Positions 1-8,005 of a DNA stretch of 64,000 nucleotides are shown in pieces. Each line of letters begins with the position of its first letter. Position 1 is the stretch's first letter. The translations under genes were made by a program, and so were the position numbers. The DNA lies in NCBI RefSeq assembly GCF_002843385.1, contig NZ_MVDE01000002.1, forward strand, positions 62,001 through 126,000, in the 5' to 3' direction. The notes below the pieces were generated by a model. That model ran no database searches. It worked only from the letters and a program-made list of their open reading frames with translations, and was not told the DNA's origin. The stretch comes from Labilibaculum manganireducens. GTDB taxonomy: Bacteria; Bacteroidota; Bacteroidia; Bacteroidales; Marinifilaceae.

Positions 1-362
1 TTCTTTTGCCATAGTTCTATTAATTTAGAATTAATATCTTCCTGTGACATTGTATTTTTTACCTCTTCGAATTTTGACACAAAAAGATTTATATTTTTCT
101 TGTTTTTTCCCCAGTCGAAAATCTGTATACTCGTGCATGCACTTTTGATTGTTACTGATTTTTCTTCAATAGTTATATTTACCTCCTCGCTCCACGAAAC
201 CATCGAAAAGTTTGTGTAAGCAACAAATCCACTTTCATTTATAAAACTTACATCCCAATTAAGTTGCTTGGCTGTTTCTATGGCAAATAGTAAATAATGC
301 TCTTTGTCAATATTATCAAGCTGAAAAATTTCTTTGTGTTTAGGTGGAAATCCAAATGCCAT
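1..362 (-). CDS. N-terminal part of a hypothetical protein, possibly rhomboid family (runs off window)
   Basis: An open minus-strand frame begins at an ATG at 362-360 and continues without a stop through base 1, giving about 120 residues. It starts MAFGFPPKHKEIFQL and contains SGFVAYTNFS and FDWGKNKKNINLF. No membrane segment lies in the visible part. From memory, this type of soluble N-terminus precedes the membrane domain of some Bacteroidota rhomboid-family proteases. That is tentative, because the rhomboid core would lie outside the window. The stop of the first tandem membrane gene is 155 bp away on the same strand. Confidence 0.5.
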   Translation of the reverse strand, partial: MAFGFPPKHKEIFQLDNIDKEHYLLFAIETAKQLNWDVSFINESGFVAYTNFSMVSWSEEVNITIEEKSVTIKSACTSIQIFDWGKNKKNINLFVSKFEEVKNTMSQEDINSKLIELWQK

Positions 363-517
363 ATTTTTTGTTTTTTATAATGGGTTCGAAAAAAAAATGC
401 AATTATTTTGTTCGTTATGTTTTTTATTGTCGTACTTTTTTTTGGTGTTATTCAGGTTATTATCGGAAAATAGTTGGCCGTGAGTAATGGTTTAAATAGA
501 AATTTCATCATTAGTCT

Positions 518-934
518 TTATTTCAATGAATATCCACTAAAATATGTTACGCCTAGATAAAAGAAAAGAGCAAGTCCTCCAAAGAAGAATAGGAATGCAA
601 AAGTATTTCTATTGGATCGTTGGGTTTTGTTTAGAGATTTATATTCTTTTTCTAATCCCCATTTAGAAATTGCCTTTTTTGCTTTTCTCTCTATCGGAAT
701 AGAAGTTGGGAGTAGAACAATCAGTAGTCCAATGAAAATTGGGGTGTAGGTCTCAAATTTGTAATTAATAGACCCAATAAAAGCGAAATACAAGCCACCA
801 AGGACAAATGTAAATGGAGTTGTAAAAGTATGTATTGCAGCAGGAAGTATTTGTTGGGGCATTTTTTCATTCACCCATCTTTTGGCAAAACTGTAGTTTG
901 CGGATAACAAATATTTAAATAGAAATTTCATCAT
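518..934 (-). CDS. Three-helix membrane protein, tandem copy 1 (type A, putative immunity protein)
   Basis: A 138-residue protein and the last of four tandem paralogs. It has a short cationic N-terminus (LLSANYSFAKRWV, called type A here) and three predicted membrane helices near residues 39-56, 63-82 and 112-130. Between helices 2 and 3 is a conserved basic stretch, RKAKKAISKWGLEKEYKSL, followed by NRNTFAFLFF. The start codon overlaps the stop of copy 2 (ATGA), so translation is probably coupled. Its size and topology resemble inner-membrane immunity proteins against pore-forming bacteriocins. That function is inferred only from the multi-copy arrangement behind the 355-aa gene. No known family was recognised. 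Confidence 0.75.
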   Translation of the reverse strand: MMKFLFKYLLSANYSFAKRWVNEKMPQQILPAAIHTFTTPFTFVLGGLYFAFIGSINYKFETYTPIFIGLLIVLLPTSIPIERKAKKAISKWGLEKEYKSLNKTQRSNRNTFAFLFFFGGLALFFYLGVTYFSGYSLK

Positions 935-1347
935 TTTACTAAATATCCTTCAGTAAAAGTTATTATTAAATAAACAGACAAAGCAAAGCCTGCCCAAAAG
1001 AAGAGGAATGCAAAAGTATTTCTGTTTTGTCGTTGATTTTTACTTAAGCTTTTGTATTCTTTTTTAATCCCCCATCTTTCTATAGAATTTTTTGCCTTTT
1101 TTTCCACAAAAAAGGAAACACTAAGCATAACAATTCCTAATCCAATGAAGATTGGAGTGAATGTTTTAAATTTATAATCAATAGATCCTAAGATGACACA
1201 ATATATTCCTGCAGATAAAAAAGCAAAAGGTGAGGTGAAGGTATGTAGGGCAGTAGGAATTACTCGTTGTGGTAAATTTTTGTTAACGATCCATTTGGCA
1301 GCGCAATAATTGGCGGCGAGTAATGGTTTAAATAGAAATTTCATCAT
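931..1347 (-). CDS. Three-helix membrane protein, tandem copy 2 (type B, putative immunity protein)
   Basis: A 138-residue paralog with a type B N-terminus (LLAANYCAAKWIVNKNLPQR) shared with copy 4. Predicted membrane helices lie at about residues 39-56, 63-82 and 111-130. The C-terminal 30 residues match copy 3 exactly, while copy 4 differs there. Four-base overlaps (ATGA) join it to both neighbouring copies. An 89-bp run at its 3' end (914-1002) is identical to 1327-1415 at the copy 3 end, a sign of recent duplication or gene conversion. Immunity to the upstream 355-aa protein is an inference. Confidence 0.75.
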   Translation of the reverse strand: MMKFLFKPLLAANYCAAKWIVNKNLPQRVIPTALHTFTSPFAFLSAGIYCVILGSIDYKFKTFTPIFIGLGIVMLSVSFFVEKKAKNSIERWGIKKEYKSLSKNQRQNRNTFAFLFFWAGFALSVYLIITFTEGYLVK

Positions 1348-1757
1348 TTTACTAAATATCCTTCAGTAAAAGTTATTATTAAATAAACAGACAAAGCAAA
1401 GCCTGCCCAAAAGAATAGAAATGCAAAAGTATTTCTATTGGATCGTTGGCTTTTGTTTAGAGATTTATATTCTTTCTCTATATCCCATTTGTAAATTGCT
1501 TTTTTTGCTTTTTTTTCGATGTAAAAGGAAACTCCTAGCATTACTATTCCTAATCCAATAAATATAGGTAGGAAAGTTTTAAATTTATAATCAATTGTGC
1601 CTATAACAGTGCAGTATAAGCCTGCAGCTATAAATGCAAATGGAGTAGTAAAAGTATGTATTGTAGCAGGAAGTATTTGTTGAGTCATTTTTTTATTGAC
1701 CCATCTTTTGGCAAAACTGTAATTTGCTGATAATAAATATTTAAATAGCAATTTCAT
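1344..1757 (-). CDS. Three-helix membrane protein, tandem copy 3 (A/B mosaic, putative immunity protein)
   Basis: A 137-residue paralog starting MKLLFKYLLSANYSFAKRW. The frame can be extended upstream to 1823, but the homologous start is the ATG at 1757-1755, which overlaps the TAA of copy 4 by one base. The N-terminus is type A (like copy 1) and the last 30 residues are identical to copy 2 (type B), so the gene is a mosaic. It has the same three-helix layout as its neighbours. The function is unknown. Four retained copies with intact frames argue that they are expressed and under selection. Confidence 0.75.
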   Translation of the reverse strand: MKLLFKYLLSANYSFAKRWVNKKMTQQILPATIHTFTTPFAFIAAGLYCTVIGTIDYKFKTFLPIFIGLGIVMLGVSFYIEKKAKKAIYKWDIEKEYKSLNKSQRSNRNTFAFLFFWAGFALSVYLIITFTEGYLVK

Positions 1758-2173
1758 TATTTTACTAAATATCCTCCAGTAAACGTTACTCCCAAATAAA
1801 AAGACAAAATAATGCTTGCCCAAAAGAATAGAAATGCAAAAGTATTTCTGTTTTGTCGTTGATTTTTACTTAAGCTTTTGTATTCTTTTTTAATCCCCCA
1901 TCTTTCAATAGAATTTTTCGCTTTTTTTTCTATGTAAAGGGAAACACTAAGCATTACAATTGCTAGTCCAATGAAGATTGGTGTGAAGGTTTTAAATTTA
2001 AACTCAATAGATCCTATAACGACACAATATATTCCTGCAGATAAAAAAGCAAAAGGAGTTGTAAAGGTATGTAGAGCAGTAGGAATTACTCGTTTGGGTA
2101 ATTTTTTGTTAACAATCCATTTGGCAGCGCAATAATTGGCGGCGAGTAATGGTTTAAATAGAATTTTCATCAT
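1757..2173 (-). CDS. Three-helix membrane protein, tandem copy 4 (type B, putative immunity protein)
   Basis: A 138-residue protein and the first of the tandem copies in transcription order. It begins MMKILFKPLLAANYCAAKW and shares the type B N-terminus with copy 2, while its C-terminus diverges (FWASIILSFYLGVTF). Its start overlaps the end of the 355-aa gene by one base (2173), placing it in the same transcript and probably under coupled translation. That tight coupling is the main argument for a cognate immunity function. Confidence 0.75.
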   Translation of the reverse strand: MMKILFKPLLAANYCAAKWIVNKKLPKRVIPTALHTFTTPFAFLSAGIYCVVIGSIEFKFKTFTPIFIGLAIVMLSVSLYIEKKAKNSIERWGIKKEYKSLSKNQRQNRNTFAFLFFWASIILSFYLGVTFTGGYLVK

Positions 2174-3240
2174 CAGTCTTTAAAATTTAGAGGTTTAATG
2201 AATTGTGGAGCTACATATGTATTGTCAATTCGAGCTTCATTAAATAAGGGTAAAAGTTCAGTTGGATAGCTTTCGATTGCTTGATTGTTCCAAAAATTGG
2301 AGTCTCGGCCAAAAATATCATCAATACCTCCACTTACATCAAAAACAAGGTCAAGTAATCCGTAAATGGCAATTCCTGTTACAATAGGAGCGGATGCAGC
2401 GGATACTGCAATAATACTCACAGCTAATAAACCTGCATTTACGAAAGAGTGTGCATCCCACGTGTCTGTATTATATTCATATAGGAGTGTTCCGAATGTT
2501 ATAATATTACATAATTTACCTAGATGTTTTGTTTTTTTAGCAAATTTTTCTAAGCTCTGAAATATTTCTCCAGACTTTCCTGCTTTTGGGGCTATTTTTG
2601 ATAGTTTGTAAGTGTATTTTCGTTTAAAATCTTTAGTGCGACAATCATATAACGATCTGAAATTATTTGCAGTATTCGCGCTTTTGTCGGCGACTCCGTA
2701 AACTCCTGCACCTAACCGCATCCAATCTAGTTCACCATCATTTAGTCTTAGGTTTTGGCCCTTAACCAATAGTTGTTCGTTGTCTACTAATGGTTTGTTG
2801 CTTTGGTATTGCTGGTAAGTTTCACTCGAGGTATAAGTAGCAGTATCTCCATTGTGACTAATTGTTAGATTGAAGGAAGCCTGAACAGTACCTGCATAAC
2901 TATCTGTTCTTGCATCAAAACGGATGTTGGCATCATTAGGAACCAGCACCCATTTATCACCTACAAATACCTCCTTGTGATTAAATTCACGATTAGAAAT
3001 CCGAACGAATTTGGTAAAGTCAATAGGTTCAGGTGATTTGTCTACCTGATTGAGTTCATCTTCTGCAATTTCGTTTAAAAGTCGAGATAATTCTCCGCTT
3101 CTTGCTTGCAATGTAAATTCAAGGTGCTGTCCAAATCCAGTAGGATTTGGGTCATATTGTGAATTGTTCTGGCTTGCTCTCCAGGCTGTATCAGCAGCAT
3201 TTTGAACAAACTGTTGCAAATTATTTAATTTTCCTGACAT
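2173..3240 (-). CDS. Putative toxin/effector with C-terminal hydrophobic hairpin
   Basis: A 355-residue protein without a Sec signal or lipobox. Residues 1-65 look helical and polar, 70-175 look beta-rich, 176-245 are strongly basic (DFKRKYTYKLSKIAPKAGK), and 266-300 form a long hydrophobic stretch rich in Ala, Ile, Val and Gly with no charge, interrupted by a Pro near 285, as expected for a membrane-inserting hairpin. It is followed, with a one-base overlap, by four paralogous three-helix membrane proteins. This matches the logic of pore-forming toxins with membrane immunity proteins, but no family was recognised. A type VI or other contact-dependent route would be needed for export, and no secretion gene is nearby. 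It could also be a non-toxic membrane-associated protein. Confidence 0.55.
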   Translation of the reverse strand: MSGKLNNLQQFVQNAADTAWRASQNNSQYDPNPTGFGQHLEFTLQARSGELSRLLNEIAEDELNQVDKSPEPIDFTKFVRISNREFNHKEVFVGDKWVLVPNDANIRFDARTDSYAGTVQASFNLTISHNGDTATYTSSETYQQYQSNKPLVDNEQLLVKGQNLRLNDGELDWMRLGAGVYGVADKSANTANNFRSLYDCRTKDFKRKYTYKLSKIAPKAGKSGEIFQSLEKFAKKTKHLGKLCNIITFGTLLYEYNTDTWDAHSFVNAGLLAVSIIAVSAASAPIVTGIAIYGLLDLVFDVSGGIDDIFGRDSNFWNNQAIESYPTELLPLFNEARIDNTYVAPQFIKPLNFKD

Positions 3241-3793
3241 TTTTTTTGATTAAAATCATTCTGCTGGTTAATAGTATAAACTATATTTTTAATAAAAATC
3301 AAATTTATGAAAAATAATTACATGATACCATAAGCGGGATGTAGTTTTGCAATAATTAATTGCAATGTTTATTTATTAAATGATTCAAAGTCGTGTTAAA
3401 GGTGTTCTGAAATTAAAACGGCTCTTTATTCCATTTCGGATTTTAGTATAAAAGAGGTAAAATTTCATTCATATTCAAATCATTTCTGAATTAGGCCAAT
3501 TCTGTTTTTTTTTCAGAATTCATGTACCATTTATAAACATTAATAAAAAGACATTTAAATCCCTATCTATTGTTGCTTCTATTTGTGTTTCATTATGTGA
3601 ATGAATATGATTTATTCGTTTAAATTATTATATTTGGTAGAGAGCGAGGAAGTTACGAAGAAAGTGAGCTCAGCTACCTTAATATAGAATGGTTGGATTG
3701 CAGTAGGATTTGTCAGATAAGGGTTTCGTATTTTGATTTGTATTTTCATTATTGGCTGTTATATAACCCTAATCTGTATCAAATACCTTACTT
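3241..3793. other. Divergent intergenic region, toxin-like operon versus ACIII operon
   Basis: This 553-bp AT-rich spacer separates two divergent operons and has no convincing gene. It contains two matches to the Bacteroidota -7 consensus TAnnTTTG: CAAATTTA at 3300-3307 (read on the minus strand, facing the 355-aa gene) and TATATTTG at 3629-3636 (plus strand, facing actA). Neither has a clear TTTG at -33, so both are weak promoter candidates. A hairpin directly follows the second one and is listed separately. Confidence 0.4.
3629..3678 (+). promoter_or_regulatory. Candidate -7 box and leader hairpin ahead of actA
   Basis: TATATTTG (3629-3636) matches the Bacteroidota -7 element. It runs into an inverted repeat in which GGTAG (3636-3640) and GAGC can pair with GCTC and CTACC (3674-3678), separated by a small internal loop. 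If transcription starts nearby, actA would have a 5' leader of about 150 nt. There is no obvious -33 box, and the structure was found by eye. Confidence 0.25.
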
Positions 3794-4948
3794 ATGAGTA
3801 GACCCTACGGATTTTTTTATGCCCTGATTATACTTTTTCTGTTATTTAGTCCTCCTGCGCTTCTTGCAATTGAAGCCGACAGCACTCATGTTGCTGAAAA
3901 TGATCATCATCATTTTAACTATTTTCTAAACTCCGGGAAAAGGGGAGAACGTCTTTTTAAAGGCTTAACCAGAATTAAAACGGATGTAACATCCTGTGTT
4001 TCCTGTCACAATATTGAATACATCGATACGCTGAATTGGAATCCTTCCGCGATGGATATTGCCGGAACCTATGCTGATAAATCAATTGCAGAATTCAAGT
4101 CTGTATTGATGAGCCCGTTGGGGAAGAAAATGGAGGCATCGCATGTAGGATATACTTATTCGGATGAGGAACTGGGATATATAAAATCATATCTCGTTCA
4201 ATTAAAAGAGGATACTCTCCATGAAGCCAAACCTAAGGTAAATAACCTGATTGTTTTTTTCTTTTTGGGTGCCTTACTTACTATGGCTTTAATTGATTTG
4301 TTCTTCACAAAAAAAATCAAATATAAATTTATTCCAATACTAATTTTTGTACTTGCTTTTGGATACCAGATAAATATGTTGGCTGATGGAGCTATGGCTT
4401 TGGGACGCAAACAAAATTACCAACCGGCACAGCCCATTAAGTTTTCTCATAAAGTTCATGTTACCGGGAATAAAATTGATTGCAGATATTGTCATACAAC
4501 AGCCGACGAAAGCAAATCTGCAGGAATTCCTCATGTAAACCTTTGTATGAACTGCCATATTATTGTAAGGGAAGGACCTAATTCAGGGAAATTCGAAATT
4601 AACAAAATTATCAAGGCAGTAGAAAATAATACTTCTGTAGAATGGGTTCGGATTCATCAGTTGCCCGATCATGTTTTTTTCAGTCATGCCCAGCATGCTA
4701 ATGTGGGAAAAAGAGAATGTCAGGAATGCCATGGCCCTGTTGAAGAGATGGATGTAATTAAGCAAGTTGAAGATTTGTCGATGGGCTGGTGTTTGGATTG
4801 TCATGATAAAACAGCTGTTGATTTTCAGGCCAATGGATATTATTCCAATGGCTTTAAAAAACTGCACGAAGATTTGGCAGCAGGAGTTATTGACAGTGTT
4901 AGAGTTACTGATATTGGAGGAAGGGAATGTGCCCGATGTCATTATTAG
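3794..4948 (+). CDS. actA: ACIII subunit ActA, multiheme cytochrome c
   Basis: A 384-residue multiheme electron-transfer subunit of alternative complex III, the quinol:electron-acceptor oxidoreductase that replaces bc1. A signal anchor lies at residues 6-26, followed by a first CxxCH (68-72), two membrane helices (about 150-171 and 178-196) and five further CxxCH motifs (230, 251, 309, 333, 379), six in total. The C-terminal five-heme part corresponds to the pentaheme ActA. The extra N-terminal heme resembles a fused monoheme domain. It acts on the periplasmic side and should pass electrons to ActE or to soluble cytochromes. It is first in an operon with actB to actE. Confidence 0.9.
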   Translation: MSRPYGFFYALIILFLLFSPPALLAIEADSTHVAENDHHHFNYFLNSGKRGERLFKGLTRIKTDVTSCVSCHNIEYIDTLNWNPSAMDIAGTYADKSIAEFKSVLMSPLGKKMEASHVGYTYSDEELGYIKSYLVQLKEDTLHEAKPKVNNLIVFFFLGALLTMALIDLFFTKKIKYKFIPILIFVLAFGYQINMLADGAMALGRKQNYQPAQPIKFSHKVHVTGNKIDCRYCHTTADESKSAGIPHVNLCMNCHIIVREGPNSGKFEINKIIKAVENNTSVEWVRIHQLPDHVFFSHAQHANVGKRECQECHGPVEEMDVIKQVEDLSMGWCLDCHDKTAVDFQANGYYSNGFKKLHEDLAAGVIDSVRVTDIGGRECARCHY

Positions 4949-5010
4949 GATTGTAGAAGCCAATTATTGCCCTGTTGCATTGCATTTTACCTATTGATAA
5001 CCGTTTATCT

Positions 5011-7995
5011 ATGAAGAAACATTGGAAAAGTCTTGCCGAACGTAAAAATGGATCAGAAACTTCCGAAAAGCAAATTTTGCCTAAGGGGAATCTGGAACAA
5101 ATACTCGATATATTTGATAACGGGAATGAAAAATCACAATCGAACCGTCGTGATTTTCTGAAGCTTTGCGGATACAGTCTGGCAATAAGTACCGTGTTGG
5201 CAAGTTGCGAAAATTCTGTTCAAAAGGCCATTCCATACCTGATTAAACCTGAAGAAATCACTCCGGGGAAAGCAAATTATTATGCATCATCCTATGTAAA
5301 TGGCAGTGAATATTGCAGTATTCTGATTAAAACCCGAGAAGGCCGTCCAATAAAAATTGAAGGCAACGATTTGTCGTCGGTTACTTATGGAGGCACAAGT
5401 GCAAGGGTTCAGGCTTCCATTTTGGGATTGTACGATACCAGCCGTTATAAAAATCCGATGAAAGGCGATACCAAAATTTCCTGGGAGGAGTTGGATCAAG
5501 ACATTATTCAGCAATTAAATCAGCTAAAAGAAAGTAACGGGGAGGCTGTATTGCTTACACCAACTATTTACAGTCCATCCACAAAGGCTGTGATCAATAC
5601 ATTTTTAAAATCTTATCCCAATGTGAAATGGATACAGTACGATAACCGATCTGCATCTGCATTGATAAAGGCGAACGAAATGTGTTTTGGGAAAGCAGGT
5701 GTTTGCGATTACCGTTTCGATTATGCAGATGTAATTGTGAGTTTTGATGCTGATTTTTTGGGAAATTGGCTGATGCCTGTTGAACACATTCGTCAGTACA
5801 CCAAAAAACGCAAATTGAGCGATGGAAATACGAATATGTCACGACACATTCAGTTTGAATCGCGTTTGTCCTTAACCGGCAGTAATGCTGATTATCGGAT
5901 TCCGGTAAAACCTTCCGAACAAACTTTGCTTGTTGCTCAATTGTACAATGAAATACTCAAATTGAAAGGTCTGGATTCCTATTCTATAATTGACACCAAC
6001 GAAGATATTCATGAATTGGCAAAAGAACTGTGGGCAAATAAAGGGAAATCATTGGTTGTTGCAGGTGAGAATGATTTGAATATTCAGATCTTAATCAATG
6101 GGATTAATTACGAGTTGGAAAATTACGGAACAACCTTGCGGATTGATAAACAAATACTGACCAAACAAGCGGTTGATCCGGATATGGAGCAATTGCTTAC
6201 TGATCTGAATTCGGGTAAGGTGAAAGCTTTGTTCTCTTACGGTGTAAATCCGGTATACGATTATTTTAAGGGGGAGGAATTCGGAAAGGCAATAGATAAA
6301 GTGCCATTTTCGGTGTCACTGGATATGGCTCCCAATGAAACCAGTGGTCGTTTTAAATATGCAGCTCCTGATAATCATTTTATAGAAAGCTGGAATGATT
6401 TGGAACCTAAAACAAGCCGTTACAGTCTGATGCAGCCGGGAATTCGTCCGTTATTCAATACCCGGCAATTTCAATCTACTTTGCTTGCATGGTCGGGGCA
6501 GGAAACTGACTATTTAAAATTTATAAAGAATTACTGGGAAGAGAAATTATATCCGTTGCAAACGGTCTATCCAAACTTTACCGGTTTTTGGAACAACAGC
6601 TTACAACAAGGAGTTTTTGAACCCAAAACAAAATCGGTTTTCGATACCAAATTTAAGTTGGATGGCATTGGCGAATTGATTAATAGCATTGCAAATGCAC
6701 CAAAATCTTCTGGTTTTGAGCTTCAGGTATATGAAAGCTCAGCCATGGGCGATGGAAAAATGGCAAACAATCCATGGATTCAGGAACTTCCCGATCCGGT
6801 AACGAAAATTTGTTGGGACAATTATTTGACTGTATCACCAAAACAAGCGGAAGAAATGCGTTTAGAAACAGGTGATGTGGTGGAGTTGAATTCAGGAGTA
6901 AAGCTGCCTGTATATATTTTACCGGGACAAGCATACAATACTGCTGCAGTTGCTTTAGGTTATGGCAGGACAGATTGCGGAGTAGTTGGTAAGAATGTAG
7001 GAGTTAATGTTTCTGGATTATCTCATATAAAAGATAATTACAGAGTAGATTTTTCGACGGGGGTTGAACTAACAAAAACAGAAGAAAAGTATGAATTGGC
7101 AATGACTCAAACTCATCATTCGATGGAGGGAAGAGCAATTGTTCGTGAAGCTTCATTAGGCGAATATTTAAAAGATCCGGCGGCCGGAAATGAATCGCAT
7201 CAGGAATATGAGAATGCAGGTATCTATAAGAAACCAAATTTTCCAAATCATCATTGGGGATTGGTTGTCGATTTAAATTCATGTGTTGGCTGCGGTGCCT
7301 GTTCCATTGCCTGTCAGGCAGAAAATAATGTGCCTGTAGTTGGTAAAAAAGAGGTGATTCGGGCACATGAAATGTCATGGATTCGTATCGACAGATATTT
7401 TTCAGGCAGTGAATTGAATCCGGACGTTTCTTTTCAACCGGTAATGTGTCAGCATTGCGACAATGCACCTTGCGAGAATGTTTGTCCGGTAGCGGCCACC
7501 ACTCACAGCAGCGAAGGACTGAATCAAATGATCTATAACCGTTGCATCGGGACTCGTTACTGCGGAAATAACTGTCCGTATAAAGTGCGTCGGTTCAATT
7601 GGTTTGATTTTACGAAAGCAGATTCGATTCCAAATAACCTGCACGATGTGGCTGACATGACGATCGATTTAAAACGAATGGTTTTGAATCCGGACGTTAC
7701 CGTGCGGGCAAAAGGAGTGATTGAGAAATGCTCTATGTGCGTGCAGCGAATTCAGGAAGGGAAATTGAATGCAAAAATTGACGGAAGAAGGCCTCGGGAC
7801 GGCGAAATAAAAACAGCTTGTCAGCAAGCCTGTCCTGCCGGAGCAATCATATTTGGAGATTTAAACGATAAGGACAGTCAGGTAGTAAAAGAAACTTCGG
7901 GCAAGCGAAATTACCATTTGCTGGAGGAGATTCATACACTGCCATCGGTAAGTTATCTAACAAAGATTAGAAATAAAGAAACGAACAATTCATAA
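5011..7995 (+). CDS. actB: ACIII subunit ActB, molybdopterin-oxidoreductase-like fused to FeS domain
   Basis: A 994-residue protein starting MKKHWKSLAERK. An upstream in-frame start at 4975 would add 12 unlikely residues. RRDFLKLCGYS near residue 47 is a Tat-type signal, followed by LASC, a possible lipobox, so the protein is probably exported folded and lipid-anchored. The N-terminal two thirds resemble molybdopterin oxidoreductases, but in ACIII this domain carries no cofactor. The C-terminal third is ferredoxin-like, with CVGCGACSIAC from residue 758, CQHCDNAPCENVCP from 813, CIGTRYCGNNCP, KCSMC and CQQACP, as expected for several FeS clusters. These clusters would move electrons from the NrfD-like subunits to the hemes. 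Confidence 0.92.
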   Translation: MKKHWKSLAERKNGSETSEKQILPKGNLEQILDIFDNGNEKSQSNRRDFLKLCGYSLAISTVLASCENSVQKAIPYLIKPEEITPGKANYYASSYVNGSEYCSILIKTREGRPIKIEGNDLSSVTYGGTSARVQASILGLYDTSRYKNPMKGDTKISWEELDQDIIQQLNQLKESNGEAVLLTPTIYSPSTKAVINTFLKSYPNVKWIQYDNRSASALIKANEMCFGKAGVCDYRFDYADVIVSFDADFLGNWLMPVEHIRQYTKKRKLSDGNTNMSRHIQFESRLSLTGSNADYRIPVKPSEQTLLVAQLYNEILKLKGLDSYSIIDTNEDIHELAKELWANKGKSLVVAGENDLNIQILINGINYELENYGTTLRIDKQILTKQAVDPDMEQLLTDLNSGKVKALFSYGVNPVYDYFKGEEFGKAIDKVPFSVSLDMAPNETSGRFKYAAPDNHFIESWNDLEPKTSRYSLMQPGIRPLFNTRQFQSTLLAWSGQETDYLKFIKNYWEEKLYPLQTVYPNFTGFWNNSLQQGVFEPKTKSVFDTKFKLDGIGELINSIANAPKSSGFELQVYESSAMGDGKMANNPWIQELPDPVTKICWDNYLTVSPKQAEEMRLETGDVVELNSGVKLPVYILPGQAYNTAAVALGYGRTDCGVVGKNVGVNVSGLSHIKDNYRVDFSTGVELTKTEEKYELAMTQTHHSMEGRAIVREASLGEYLKDPAAGNESHQEYENAGIYKKPNFPNHHWGLVVDLNSCVGCGACSIACQAENNVPVVGKKEVIRAHEMSWIRIDRYFSGSELNPDVSFQPVMCQHCDNAPCENVCPVAATTHSSEGLNQMIYNRCIGTRYCGNNCPYKVRRFNWFDFTKADSIPNNLHDVADMTIDLKRMVLNPDVTVRAKGVIEKCSMCVQRIQEGKLNAKIDGRRPRDGEIKTACQQACPAGAIIFGDLNDKDSQVVKETSGKRNYHLLEEIHTLPSVSYLTKIRNKETNNS

Positions 7996-8005
7996 AACCA
8001 CGCTT

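Noticed and set aside
1758-1823. N-terminal extension of tandem copy 3
   Set aside because: The extension (MGKHYFVFLFGSN...) overlaps copy 4 in another frame and has no counterpart in the other copies. The overlap start at 1757 matches the family.
5011-7995. ActB as an active molybdopterin enzyme
   Set aside because: In ACIII this domain is known to lack the cofactor, and the operon context (actA, C, D, F, E) is decisive.
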